Below, piece by piece: positions 1 to 11,300 of a DNA stretch of 64,000 nucleotides. The position numbers and the translations under genes are program-made. Below the pieces are notes generated by a model, which was not told the DNA's origin, did not search any database, and saw only the letters and a list, made by a program, of their open reading frames with translations. This DNA is from [Phialemoniopsis] sp. UDSM-2020 (taxonomy: Eukaryota; Ascomycota; Sordariomycetes; Thyridiales; Thyridiaceae). Each line of letters starts with the position of its first letter. The stretch's first letter is position 1. The stretch covers positions 2,976,001-3,040,000 of the forward strand of contig JAEILZ010000004.1 in assembly GCA_018873225.1 (NCBI GenBank), in the 5' to 3' direction.

Positions 1-2
1 AA

Positions 3-434
3 GGCCGAGGCGCAAGTCTTGCTGCAGGCGGATGCCCGGCCAGGGAGGTCACAGGTCAAGGAAAAGGCTTTTACATTGAACCGACCGTCTTTACAAATGT
101 GACAAGAGACATGCAGATCTTCCGCGAAGAGATCTTCGGCCCCGTCATCACCATCACTGTCTTCCAAGACGATGTCGACGCGATTGACCTGGCGAATGAT
201 TCATCGTACGGGTTGGCAGCAGCCCTGTTTACGGACAAGATCGTGCGCGCTCATAGAGTCGCAGGGGGACTTCAGGCGGGCATGGTCTGGATCAACTCAT
301 CGAATGGCCCCAGTGTTCAAGTTCCCTTTGGTGGCGTGAAGCAGAGCGGCATCGGCCGGGAACTGGGAGAAGCAGGACTGGCAGCCTACACTGAGGCAAA
401 GTCAATTCATGTCAATTTAGGTATTCGACTTTGA
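3..434 (+). CDS. Aldehyde dehydrogenase, C-terminal part (5' end outside window)
   Basis: The frame is open from base 3 to the TGA ending at 434 and continues upstream of the window, so only the last 143 codons are seen. The segment contains GKGFYIEPTVF, then EEIFGPVI, a late SSYGLAA block, and the C-terminal motif PFGGVKQSGIGRELG. These are hallmarks of NAD(P)-dependent aldehyde dehydrogenases, which oxidise aldehydes to carboxylates. The catalytic Cys and Glu lie before the visible part and cannot be checked. The ATG at 99 is internal and is not the start. The next gene (MFS transporter) converges from the other strand. With the regulator and the two hydrolase/decarboxylase-like genes that follow, this may belong to one catabolic cluster, which is an inference from position only. 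The substrate cannot be told from this segment. Confidence 0.9.
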   Translation, partial: GRGASLAAGGCPAREVTGQGKGFYIEPTVFTNVTRDMQIFREEIFGPVITITVFQDDVDAIDLANDSSYGLAAALFTDKIVRAHRVAGGLQAGMVWINSSNGPSVQVPFGGVKQSGIGRELGEAGLAAYTEAKSIHVNLGIRL

Positions 435-820
435 GTGAAGTTACGAAAATGGAATGGAATTTGATACCTGGCATCTCTTTGAATCGATGTTTCCACGCAA
501 GTAAGACGCAGATGGAGGAAGTGAGCAATGGCTAGCTCACTCCGTTCGTTGACCGAGGTATTGCTCTTGGAGAGACTGTATCATTGCCACTTGAGCACTT
601 GAAAGCTGTCACCTGCATGTAGATGGAATGCGTCAGATTTTAAGAAAGGTAATTCAAACTACTGCGACTCAATATTTCTTCACCCCTCTTATCCCTCCTT
701 CCCGAAACCAAGGTACAGTCTTTCTCCTTGAGCTTCGACATCACGGTCAGGCTCTAGAAAGCATGGTGGCCACGCAGAACTTGTCCCCGAATCTCATTCT
801 CCGTATGTTATATCAATCTC
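435..820. other. Convergent 3' intergenic region
   Basis: This 386-base stretch separates the aldehyde dehydrogenase stop from the MFS stop. I see no supported gene. It should hold the two 3' untranslated regions. Confidence 0.6.
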
Positions 821-2665
821 TCAATCAACAAAGTATTGATTAGTACGCTCAACGATTTTGTAGTACGACTTCGCTGTCCGCTTCCGCATCGACTTGCCCC
901 AAACCTGGAAGGCGACAGAGGAAAGGTTCGTCATCAAGAGAATCACCGCAATGGCAATGGTGGTGATGCGAACGCCACTGTGATCCAGCCAAGGTTGGAT
1001 TGCGAACGTGAAGGCCCCGCCAATGATGTTGCGAAGGAAATTGGAGAGCTGAATGATCTCATCCTCAACTTCTGGATACGAGTCGAGCGCATACCCCAAG
1101 CACACGGGCAGAGAACCGTTGATGTAGATACCAATCAGGAGTAGGCCAAGGAAGGGCACTGCCCAGTGAAGGCCTTGCTCAGCGCCCAGCCCATACAGGA
1201 GGGTGCCGCCCGCTGCAAGGAATGCCAAGGGTATGTACGACCAGAGGCGCGTCTCGGGCTCGTAGATGCCGCCATTGCTCTTGGTGAGGCGCAACACCAT
1301 CGCGTCGGTGAACGGGCCACCCCAAGCAGTGCCAATGAGAGTGCCAATGAGTAGTGGGATGTACATCAGGCCCAACTGAGAGGGCGCGAAGTTGTATGGT
1401 GGTATAGAAAAGAGGCTGGCCTGTGTCGTCATGATCAAACTGACCACAAATGTGCCGATCACCAGTTGAAAGCTCGCCCACGCCGAGGCCGGAAGCAATG
1501 CTACGTCGAACATGGACATCACCAGTCGCCAGTAGCCAATCCGAACGTCGGGGTTAGGTCGCCACAGCGTAAGTCTCTGAAAATAGCCATGACGCTTGCT
1601 GGGCAGCGACCTGGGGGGTGCATGACAGGACTGAACCGTAGACAAAGCCCGGTCGCCCTCGGATGCTGAGCCTGCTTTGACGGCCCGCAACGGCAAGGAT
1701 TGGGAATGTGCCGGTTGAGCAGTTGCCTCAATTGTCTCCATGGCTGTGTGGGACCGCCTGCCAAAAGAGGTCTCCTCGAGGGTGAACAAGAGGAGAAGCG
1801 AGGAGAAACCAAAGAAGATGAGCAAATAGCGAAAACACCATTCCCATCCCTGGGCATCGATGATATATCCCGCGGCGAGAGGAGGGGCAAAGTTCCCGAA
1901 GATGAGCAGCAGTCCGTAGACGCCAAGCACTTTGCCTTTTTGATGGAGAAAGGTAACATCGAGGAGAGAGGTGACAACCGTGCAATACATTGGCGCATTA
2001 CCAATGCCCGAGAGTACCATGTAGGCAAAGAAGAAGTTGTCCGATGTCATGTAGAGACCGAACAAGAGACCCGCGATGACCAAGAGAGATCCAATGAGGT
2101 AGGGCAGCCGACGTCCGTACTTGATTGCAAGTGATTGCAGGAGCATGACACCGACACCGCAGATCAGCACAAGGACTGCTTGACCGTAGTTCAGGCGTAC
2201 ATAGGTCGTGTTCAATATCTCGGTCCAGATAGCCCAGGCGGGAGACGTCCAAGCAATACTGCCGACTTGAATTAGTGGCCAGTTCTGGGGAAAATATGCC
2301 AAACACATTGTTACTAACGCAGCTGAGCCCAACATAGTCCATAATAGAAGAACAGCCATGAAGTATATCTTCCCCCGAGAAGACCATGTCTTTAAGATGA
2401 TCAGTCGAGATATAACTATGGGCAAGGATAGAGCTCCTTACCAGCGGATCGTTGGGGTCGGATGTAGGTTGCGGAATGAGGATGATCGAGTCTTGCCGGG
2501 CCAAGTCGTATCCTTCGTCCAGAGATTCTGCTCGTTTGGACAACTGTTAGCAAAATAGAGGCCTGCATGGACGACATGCGACGCACTGCCAACTAGTCTC
2601 ACAGTTCCTGGCACACCGTACTCGGGCTCGTCTGAGCGAGCAGGATCATGACAGATATCTGCCAT
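821..2665 (-). CDS. MFS transporter (fungal drug/metabolite exporter type, 12 TM)
   Basis: I reconstruct three exons: 2665-2587, 2530-2442 and 2389-821, giving 578 residues. The introns are 56 and 52 nt. The first has a GTGCGT donor and a GCTAAC branch point. The second starts GTAAGG. The phases (1 and 0) fit without a break. The N-terminus has the PGTVRLVG and IPQPTSDPNDPLTW signatures that precede TM1 in a large fungal MFS group. About twelve hydrophobic helices follow, with a long hydrophilic loop after TM6. The GRRLPYLIG loop corresponds to the MFS signature between TM2 and TM3. Such proteins usually move small organic molecules or toxins across the plasma membrane; the substrate is unknown. 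It is transcribed divergently from a Zn2Cys6 regulator, a common arrangement for a regulator and its transporter target. The exact end of exon 1 is the least certain part. Confidence 0.85.
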
Positions 2666-3265
2666 TGTTTGTCAAAATATAGAAGAAAGCAGTGAGAAGA
2701 AACGAGTAGGGTTGCGACTGATGGTGTTCTTGCTGAGAGGCTCAGTGACCAACACGACAGACTCGATCAGACACCTGAACGTTGGGGAGCAGTGCTACAG
2801 ATATATGGCCTCATGTTCGCTTCGCATGCCGGTCTCAGTTGCCGTTTGTTATCGGGGAACACGATGGGCGTTTTGCCAAAGGTTGGCCATTGAGAATCAT
2901 GGTTTGCGGCCTTATCATTTCTGATCCTAGATGAGGAGATGACAGAACCTAGTCCCCGACCAACCGACTCGTCCTAATCAGTGGGCTAGTATGGACCTAT
3001 TACAATTACCGAATCGGGTATGGTCTTAGCCTCGCACCATGCGTGTAGGGGTTTCTCCGCAAAGCCAAGACTAAACTACGAGTTTGCCCCAGAGGCCCAT
3101 CCAAGATAAGCCTTCTCCTCGATTGTTCCCCCTCATCCCATCCCAAGGCCAACCTCGAATGCTGCATTTCTCTTACCCAATAGATACGTACGCGAGCATA
3201 TTTAAGATATGTCGATTGACTCCCGGGGAAACCAATTGGTCTGATCAAGCGAGCGCAAGGAAATT
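2666..3265. promoter_or_regulatory. Divergent promoter between MFS transporter and Zn2Cys6 regulator
   Basis: These 600 bases separate two divergently transcribed start codons and must hold both promoters. A TATTTAAGATA stretch lies near 3200, 55-65 bases before the regulator's ATG. I found no clear paired CGG triplets for a Zn2Cys6 dimer. Confidence 0.5.
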
Positions 3266-4652
3266 ATGGATACCTCACAGACAAGACGAACCCGGACGCG
3301 TCAAGGGTGCGCTCGATGCGTCAAAGTCAGCCGAAAGTGTGATCAGACCAGGCTCAGCTGTCATAGATGCCAGCGGCTCGGATTCGACTGCGACTACTCC
3401 ACGCGATTCCTGTGGAAACCTGCTAAGATTAGACAGTCACATCGAAGGTCAACGGGCAAGAGCGTGGTACAACAGGATTCAAGGCCAGAGATACATGTTT
3501 GCGAAAGCAACATCGGAGAAGGAGAAGATGTCTTCCGTCTATGTATGTCTACGTTGGCTAACACAGCCGAGGTCTCTGTCATCTTGTTTCATCGAAGCTA
3601 ACCATTCTGAACCACCCATGCAGTTGTCAGTAGCGGCCATGGACTGCTACACTGGTCTAGCTTAGATAGCTCAGACGGGGGATCATTAGTCGAAACCTTT
3701 GTTGATTTTGGGATACGTTATCCGGCAATACGGGACGGCATCGGCGTTCTGATGCACGCCTACCGAGGCTGTTGCCCAACCGTGATACTGGCAAGCTTGG
3801 ACAATGCTATCGCCCGCACCCGGGAACTGGTCAGTTCATTGACTTGGGCTACTGATCCGGAGGCTATCCTTGCCGCAACCACAGTTCTATCACAATTCTC
3901 GGTATGTCCTCACGGGTAGTACACCCCTGAAAGTGAAGTGGAACGGCTTAATTTCGTACCAGCTAGGGGGCAAAGTCACTAACTAAGATATTGCACAGAT
4001 GAGAGCCGGGTATGCCTGGACGGAGCAGTTGACGAAGATTCTTCCACTGGCGATCAGCTACAACCAAAGTCGATCATATCAAGAAACCCGTAGAATCAAT
4101 TATTTAGAGGTCATCGCAGCGCTTGAGATGGACGCCTGGATTGCTGACCGGAAGACACACCCACTCCACGTCTGGGCAAATCACTGCATGGGCCGATCGG
4201 GTATTGAGGGTCACACCGCACTCCCAAGGGCCTTGCTTGACTTGATTGTTCAGGTATCCGCTCACCAGGATGTTTCCGGGAAGCTTTTGGCTTTTGTCGA
4301 TGCACTACCGAAAGCAGGATCCGCGGACACAACATACTGGAGATGTTTTGCATTAACAGCACTGCTATACCTACACAATCAAGGCGATGCTCATCTTGAA
4401 GCAATAAGCGTGGTTGAGCATCTTTCGGAATCCATCAGCCAGAGGGTGGGCCAAATCAGAACAAATGCTACACTAAATGCGCGAGTGCTGATCTGGCCTG
4501 CGTATGTGCTCGGACAATACTGGCGAAATACTCGCGTGGATACCCATCCAACTCAGAAGTTGTTGGCTGAGGTACTGGACGACCGTGATTATCGAAGATT
4601 CTTCTACCCTGGACTTGTAGAGGATCTTAATAATGAAGTTGGCCTGTGGTAG
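3266..4652 (+). CDS. Zn2Cys6 (C6 zinc cluster) transcription factor
   Basis: Three exons (3266-3542, 3624-3901, 3999-4652) give 402 residues. Introns start GTATGT and end CAG, and the phases 1 and 0 fit. The DNA-binding domain is at the N-terminus with cysteines at residues 15, 18, 25, 32, 35 and 42. The spacing C-x2-C-x6-C-x6-C-x2-C-x6-C is a textbook Gal4-type binuclear zinc cluster. Basic residues (RRTRTRQG) precede it. The rest resembles the short fungal-specific regions of Zn2Cys6 proteins of about 400 residues, with no complete fungal_trans middle homology domain that I can recognise. It is expected to be nuclear. It sits head-to-head with an MFS exporter and ends 37 bases from the convergent amidase-like gene, so it is the natural candidate regulator of this block (inference). 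Confidence 0.88.
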
Positions 4653-4689
4653 TTGTCCAGCTCCAATCAAACTCTCGCTGATTCTGGTA

Positions 4690-6420
4690 CTACTCTGACT
4701 TTCTGCCGATGAACTTGTTCAACACGTTTCTAGTGATCATCTCTGTGAACTCCTCGCGCTGAATGAGTCCTGCGACCCACTCGCACGTCCCAGCGCAGAA
4801 GACTTCGCCTTGGCCCTTGTGGAAACTTGCGACCATGCCGGAGCCATACTCGACGTCCTTTAAATGCTCGGGTACTTCTTTGCCCTCGTAGCAAGCTGCT
4901 ATGACTCCTCGGCTATTCACCCAAAGATTCGGGGTCAGTTGGTGTTCTTACTAGAAAGAGATGGCTTACGGGGTGACTCACGCATCACTTAATGGGCCGC
5001 CGATGGGCTCGACACCTCCTGATATGTCGACTTCTCCAGACGTGGCCGGGCACATCGCAATGATCTCTAGATCCAGAGGTGCACCATCGGCACCAGTGGG
5101 GAACGGGAGACCCTTCTTGAAACAGTAGTCTACGCCGTCGACCTCAAAGGCTGCGATATTCACTGGGTCCTTGCCAAAGTGATCTCCATACCGTAGCTCG
5201 GTTCCAGAAAGGGCCCAGTGGTGCGGGCGGTACACTTGGAAACCGCCCGAGGACCTCGGAGCCGCCATGCCGTACCTGGTGTAACAGCCTGCTAAGCCTG
5301 TCAACCCGACTGTTGTTGCCCCGGGCCGGCTGATAGGCTCCCAATCCCAAAAGGTCGTGACCCGCGTGGGGTCCGTCTCGGCGATTGGATCAGCCTGGGG
5401 AACTCTGTAGCAATATTGCGTCGTCATGGCCTCGTCAAAGCGGACCTGCCAGAGGTAGTTGCCTCCGAACCGGGCCAGCTTGCCTCCGGCGTTGATGAAG
5501 TTGTCCATGGTATCCCGCTGCTCCCAGCTCCAGTACTCGTCGTGCCCGACACAGACGGCCGTGCTGTACCCGTCCAGGCAGTGAGAATCGGCGTGGAGGT
5601 CGGACTGCGTGAGGTGATGGACTCGGTAGCCGTTGGCCTCGGCCCAAACTACAAATGGTCGCTCGTATGTCGCCCATCCCGCATCGGCGTAGTGCCTCGA
5701 GTACCGGAAGTACCAGGCGTACTCCAGCGCGGGATACCGTGGTGTGGCACCGTACCCGACCACCATGGCCCCGTTGGCCTCGCGTGGCGCGTTGCGGGGG
5801 ATCCTGAGCATCCCTCGAGCTATGGGTCGCTGTGTGTTGGACAGCGGCGACGCCTCGTCGTTTTGGTAGCCATCTGGCTTCCCCCTGTAGTGATTCGCAC
5901 CGCCCCAGTCATTGTGGGCCAGTAGGGTGGACGTGGCGTGGATCAAGACGAAGTCAGCACTTTCGGCGGCCGAGGTGTGCCGCAGTCTTGACTTGACGAT
6001 GAAGAAGCCCTCTCTCTCATGAACTCGTCCGTTGCGTTCTTTGATGCGGACAATAACGAGGTAGAGAGCGGGTTCCCACACATCTGCCTCGAGCGTGATG
6101 CTCAAGGCTTCGGGCCAATTACATCCGACAGCGTAGGCGTCATCAGGCGTATAGCATTGCTGCCCCTTGAGATTGGTGCGAGAGAAGACGGATCTGGGCT
6201 TATGGCCATCTCGGATGATCTCAATGTCGAACGTCTCCGCAGTGGTATGAACCTTGAGAGATACGGCCTCGCCCACGTCATATGAGAATTTGTCACAGTA
6301 CACCCAAGCCTCTGACGTTCCGGGGTACTCGCCCGGCCTCTCAACCAGACCGTGCGGGCGCGACCAGGCATAGTCTGCCTCGGTGTGAGGTCTGGATTCG
6401 TTTTGCGGCGCGAAAGGCAT
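4690..6420 (-). CDS. N,N-dimethylformamidase beta-subunit-like protein
   Basis: Two exons (6420-4982 and 4912-4690) are joined by a 69-nt GTGAGT...TAG intron in phase 2, giving 553 residues. The protein matches the family named after the C-terminal domain of the large subunit of bacterial N,N-dimethylformamidase. It contains VGHDEYWSWEQRD near the middle, followed by GGKLARFGGNYLWQVRF. In the bacterial enzyme the iron site is described as two tyrosines and one carboxylate; the Glu of the HDEYW motif is my candidate for that carboxylate (inference). The bacterial large subunit is longer (about 760 residues), and no small-subunit gene is visible here. No signal peptide is seen, so it is likely cytosolic. 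It is divergent from an acetoacetate-decarboxylase-like gene. The true substrate could be an amide or a cyclic natural product; I do not claim activity on dimethylformamide. Confidence 0.85.
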
Positions 6421-6858
6421 GGCAGGAAAGTCGATTTGTGCTTATCGGGGTCAGACAGAGCATGTCCCAAAACCAACAAAATTTGAATAGCACATTTATA
6501 CAAGGAGTATGGCGATATTCCCGGCGTCCGCGGGGCATAGAACTCCCTCGTACAGTTGACCAGATCGAAAACATCGGCTCACAGCAGATCATCTGAAGTG
6601 GACAAACTTGCCTAATGCGGCAATTCTAACAGGATGGCACCAGTAGTGGACCTCTTCTTTACACACCCAGTGAAGCCCCACGCACTAGGACGCGAGAAGC
6701 ACTAAGCTGCCATCCTGTTTATCAGTACTCAAAGGGATTACTCATTTCAAATAGTTCCGGCCATATCAATGTGGCTTTGTGCCGGGCATAGCAGTCTCGT
6801 GTCCTGCTCCCCATCGTCTCCGCTCGTTTCCTCGGAGTCTTGACTGATATCACCCACC
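6421..6858. promoter_or_regulatory. Shared divergent promoter of amidase-like and decarboxylase-like genes
   Basis: This 438-base gap lies between two divergent ATGs and so is a bidirectional promoter. I see no gene in it and no motif that I can assign with confidence. Confidence 0.5.
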
Positions 6859-7704
6859 ATGTCCTTTGTAGCAGACCCCGATCAAGTCGCAGCCTTCAGG
6901 AAGGCGCTGGCCAGTCCCAGCTGCTCGCAAGAGGCACTGAGCGTCGAGTTCGTTACCACTACCGCATTCCTCAAAGGAGTCCTGCCGCCTACCCTTGAAC
7001 CTGCCGATGAGCCCACCGGCCTCATCAGCGTGTCCAACTGGCAGAGTAACGCATGCGGAGACTTTGGACTGTCGTCCGTTTCCGTCAAGTGCAAGTCTGA
7101 TGGCCAAGAGGGGTACTATGTGCTCAACCTGATCCTAGACGAGCCGTTTGCCATCGCCTGGGGTCGAGAGACTTGGGGCGAGGTCAAGAAGGAGGGGAAG
7201 TCACGGCTCTTCTCCAATGGTCAATATCAATATGGCTACTGTGAGCGGCGCGGAGTCAAGATCATTGAGCTGGAAGCATGCCTCGACACGAAGTTGGAGC
7301 CGGAGACTATCGAATGGTACGACTTCGAAGTGAAGGCCTTCCCGAACGCGAAAGGCACCGGCCTCGACGCAGATCCCTCGCTCATAACACTGAAAGTAGT
7401 CGACCAGGGCATCGAGCGAGCGAGCGGAAAGGGCAATCTCACCTTGAGAGGTAGCCAGAGCGACCCTCTCCATACCATTCCGATCATCTCGTTAGGCGAC
7501 TTCTTCTACACCACTGGACCTTCTGATTGGAGCTACGTCGGCGAGCGCGCCTTGTGCCCGGCCGAGAATTACCTGCCGTACTATGTTGCCCGTCACTTTG
7601 ACGATCTCGCGACTCTACATGTTGGATCTAACATGCCACGGTTGGCCCGTCCGGCTGTGTCGGAGTCGGACATGAACCGCCCTCGTACATGGCGCATCTC
7701 TTAG
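6859..7704 (+). CDS. Acetoacetate decarboxylase-like protein
   Basis: A single uninterrupted frame of 281 residues. The central block WGRETWGEVKKEGKSRLF corresponds to the GRE-x-G-x-P-K-K region of acetoacetate decarboxylases (ADC family). One of its two adjacent lysines is the candidate Schiff-base residue of classical ADC. The length fits the family (about 250-290 residues). Fungal members often have unknown substrates and occur in biosynthetic or catabolic clusters, so the annotation is to family level only. The proline of the classical FPKK block is replaced (GEVKK), so chemistry may differ. No signal peptide is seen. It shares a 438-base divergent promoter with the dimethylformamidase-like gene, which suggests the two are co-expressed (inference). 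Confidence 0.8.
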   Translation: MSFVADPDQVAAFRKALASPSCSQEALSVEFVTTTAFLKGVLPPTLEPADEPTGLISVSNWQSNACGDFGLSSVSVKCKSDGQEGYYVLNLILDEPFAIAWGRETWGEVKKEGKSRLFSNGQYQYGYCERRGVKIIELEACLDTKLEPETIEWYDFEVKAFPNAKGTGLDADPSLITLKVVDQGIERASGKGNLTLRGSQSDPLHTIPIISLGDFFYTTGPSDWSYVGERALCPAENYLPYYVARHFDDLATLHVGSNMPRLARPAVSESDMNRPRTWRIS

Positions 7705-8333
7705 TCTAGTAGCGGGTAGTCTGAGCCGTCTCTCCAGGCGCAGGAGTATTCTATGTCAATTGATGAAATTCTATTACCAAGTTGCAAGACCCAAGCTCCG
7801 GTGTATGCTCAACGACTGGGGTTGAAACGAATGCCACTGGTCCCCTGTGTTAGTGCTCATACATGTCATAGATATGTCTAGACACGTATCTATCTCCTTT
7901 GAATGTAGTCATCGACTAGCAGATCTCATCCGCTGCAGTATATACTAGTCTGCCTGACTACGCTGTACCGATCGGCTAGGTCTAGTACCTAAGCCGCCTA
8001 ACTAGGCTCATCAAGATACTCTCTATCTCTATATCTATCAGTACATTTTTTAATTGTATAAGTGACTCTTATAAAGATATTAGCCTTCTATTTACTAATA
8101 GGGGTGTTACTCTTAGGATTGGATATTGAGCCAGCTGATAGCTGAACTAGAGTAGATGGGAATTACTACGGCCGTTAAAACCGACCAGGTTGCCTTCTAG
8201 ATGTGTATATAGTGAGGTGGACTACCAACTGAATTCATTTTCAAATGTCTAGGTTACCCGACTTCAGCATCTCAAGGCGATTCCTATGTCCGCCCCAAAA
8301 GTTTATTTGAATTGCTCGAATTGGTCATCGCAG
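7705..8333. other. AT-rich, CTAG-rich intergenic relic
   Basis: No reading frame of note occurs between the decarboxylase-like stop and the end of the dynamin gene. The sequence is AT-rich and I count about ten CTAG tetranucleotides, several times the number expected by chance for the length. Excess TA-containing words are what repeat-induced point mutation leaves in Pezizomycotina, so this may be a degraded repeat. I recognise no element in it. Confidence 0.4.
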
Positions 8334-11300
8334 CTATGACCTATAGTCTTTCCATCTCAATTCCTCGGGAGAGAAGCTCTCATACATTGGCGTGAATGAA
8401 ATGTGCTGGAATTGGTCGATATGTGACGGCCTATTCGCTTCCGGGAATCCGTGACTTGTCCATTGGTGACCTAACGCATCGGTATAAGTTGAACAGGTTT
8501 ACTTGGTGCATCAAAGGAAAGAACTCGAGGACGACTCACCTTTAGTGGTAGGAGGCTCATATACCGAGGAACAACGAGTTTGTGAAGCAAAGGATCCAAA
8601 GGCATCACTTGCTGGCTTTGTATTGAAGTCAATCGCGGGAGTGGAAGCTTCCTTCTGTCCAGATAGTCCTCCAAATGAGGGCTTAGGATAGCCTGGTGGT
8701 CCAAATACTGAATACGAAGTCGATGATTGTCCAAAGGTCGAAAGGGGGCTCGTTTTCTGTTTAGAGGCTAGACTTCCACTCGTAACAATTGGAGCTGCAC
8801 TATGAACAGCCTTCATGCCAAATGGATGTGGACCAAACAAGCCTCCCCCAGTACCAGAAACGTTCTCACTCTTTGACTCTGATGATGCCCCCTGGAATGG
8901 GCTGGTCTTCGCTGCCTGTATGTTGGTTTGGGTCTCTGATGCTTTAGCCCCTCCGGATGTTGAGCTTGTTGAGGTCCCGAACCCAGTGAACCCCGATTTG
9001 GCGGAGGCCGCAGGTGCGATGATGCTACTTCCAAAGATCGAACCGGATTTTACAGCACTTGATTGATCCAGAGTTTGGGATTTAGGTTGAGTTGGGTTAA
9101 ACTGGATAGTGCTCTTCTTGTCTTCCAAGTTATCTGTCATTGGTCCTTGAGAAGATCTGAGTGGGAGATTCACTGAATCAGGTGACTTTTCTGGCCAGGA
9201 TGATGTGAGTAACCTCCAGCAGCGGACGACGACGACTTTGTGTCAAGCTCACCAGTAACCTGTGGACTGGACGAGAACGCATCATTCGCTTTTGATGATG
9301 TGGCCCGGGCCAGTGTTTGTGCAAAGTACGCTAAAAGATTATAGATGAGTGTGTTAGGCCTGGAGCAGACATGGGGCACCAAGGAGTCTCAATATGAGGG
9401 CAACCTACCGGTTGATTCTCGTGGTCGGTGCCGCTTGCAAATGAGGAGCCCCTCCTTTAGCATACTGACATCTCTCTCGAGCTCGGCCCGTTCCCGGCCA
9501 ACCTCTGGCGATTCGGCGGCCAAGATCTTCAGCATTTCCTCGTCCATCTCGTGGACCATGGATGATGTCAACATCGATGGTAGCTCAGATACAAGGCAGT
9601 TCTCCGCGGCAAGTATGATCACGTTTTCTGTAAAGGTTCGCAGAGACATCTAACCCACCATATCGATTAGTGACAGGCATCATCACCATCTGACAGCAAT
9701 TTTGAAACTGACCTCGTAGTACACCGTGGCCATGTCCACAACTTTTTCCAAACCAAAAGGACTGGTCCTGCTTTCGAGGGCTTTGACCAGGATATGTTCA
9801 ATGGTTCGGCTGGAGAGCTTCTCGGTCGGTTTGTTCGTGAACAGGCTGGGGTGTTCTGCTGATAAAGTGTTTTTCACCTGCTGGGCCAGTCGCCGTTTCT
9901 CTTTCTCAGAGAGGGTTCGGATAAACTCAGTCTCGAGAGTGAGAGCTTCTCCTTCTTTGTAATGACGTAGAAGTTCATCCAACTTCTCCTCGAGACAAAG
10001 AGAACGACCTTCGAAGAATGGGTCGACATATTCGCGAAGCAGTGCATCACGAGTCCCTTCGTCGCCGGCGGTAATGTGCTCCAGAGCCAACTCGACAAAG
10101 GCCTTCGCTGAACTCACAACAAGGTCGAGATACATTGTTGCAATACTCTTCCACCGCCGAGATTGGTCGCGGAAGTGGTTTAAGGCTAGCCTGTCGTTCG
10201 GTGAGCCGGGGAAATTTGTGTTCTGGTTGATGGAGGCCTGATCCCCGAGCTCTTCCTCAAGCTCAGTCCATGTGATTTGTTCCGGATCTTCAACATCAAA
10301 GAGATCCATGTACAAAGATAAATTGGGCGGATGGATGTCTTCGGAAGCCTCCTCATCTTCTTCATCGTCCTCCGGATTGTCATCATCCTCATCATCATCC
10401 CATATTATTTCCCTCCTTGCCCCTCGCAACGCGATCACCCTGTCAAAGGCATGGCTGAGATTTCTGAAAATAGCACGTAGTCGACGGGCATCGCTTCTGA
10501 GGTGTGGCCCACGAGGGAAATCCTCCGCGTAAGGATGTCCAAAGAACTTGGTATCGTCATAGGTACCTCTGACCGCTAGGCGAGTGAGATCGCGGAATCG
10601 CTCCGCAATATCATGCAGGTAGTGTCGAAGCTCAGCTGGTGTCGTTCGGGGCCGCCCCATGCGCGCCAAAGTTTCACGTCTGGCGTCAAGCTTCTCTTCG
10701 ATGTCAACAATAACACCGGGAAGGCTCTGCTTGATATGCTTTGTCAGGACCTTGCTCAGTTTATCCCTCAGGCTACCGATCCCTTTGATGTTGTCAGACA
10801 GTGGGCCCCATATGCCTTGAGAAAAGAACTGCTTTTCGGTTTCATCCCTTTCTTTGTCAGATGTCCTTGACTCCCCTTGGCCCTGTTCGTCGTTGGCATC
10901 TGGGCCTCGGTTTCGCAGAACATGCCAGCCGTGCTTGAGTGAGTGAAGAGGTTCCTGATTCCGGATCAATCGCACGTATTTGCTCTCCTCGATGGACTTG
11001 GGCGCAAGTCTGTCGGGATTTGTGATGATTCCCATTGTGCGCTCACGATTTGGGTCGTGTCGCTTGACTGCGGTTAGGATTCCTTGGTTGGAAAAGTCAT
11101 AACTAGCGTTAACAACGGCCAGTATGATACTATTCTTCTGAGCCATGTACTTCTCTACCAAATACCACACAGTCGCCATACCCTCTTGAGACTGTTCAGC
11201 AGTCTCATTTCGATAGATGCCAGGGAGGTCAACCAGTGTAAGTGATGGTAGGTTAGGACCAGATACCTCGATATGAAGTGTGTCTCGGGAGAAGCCTTTG

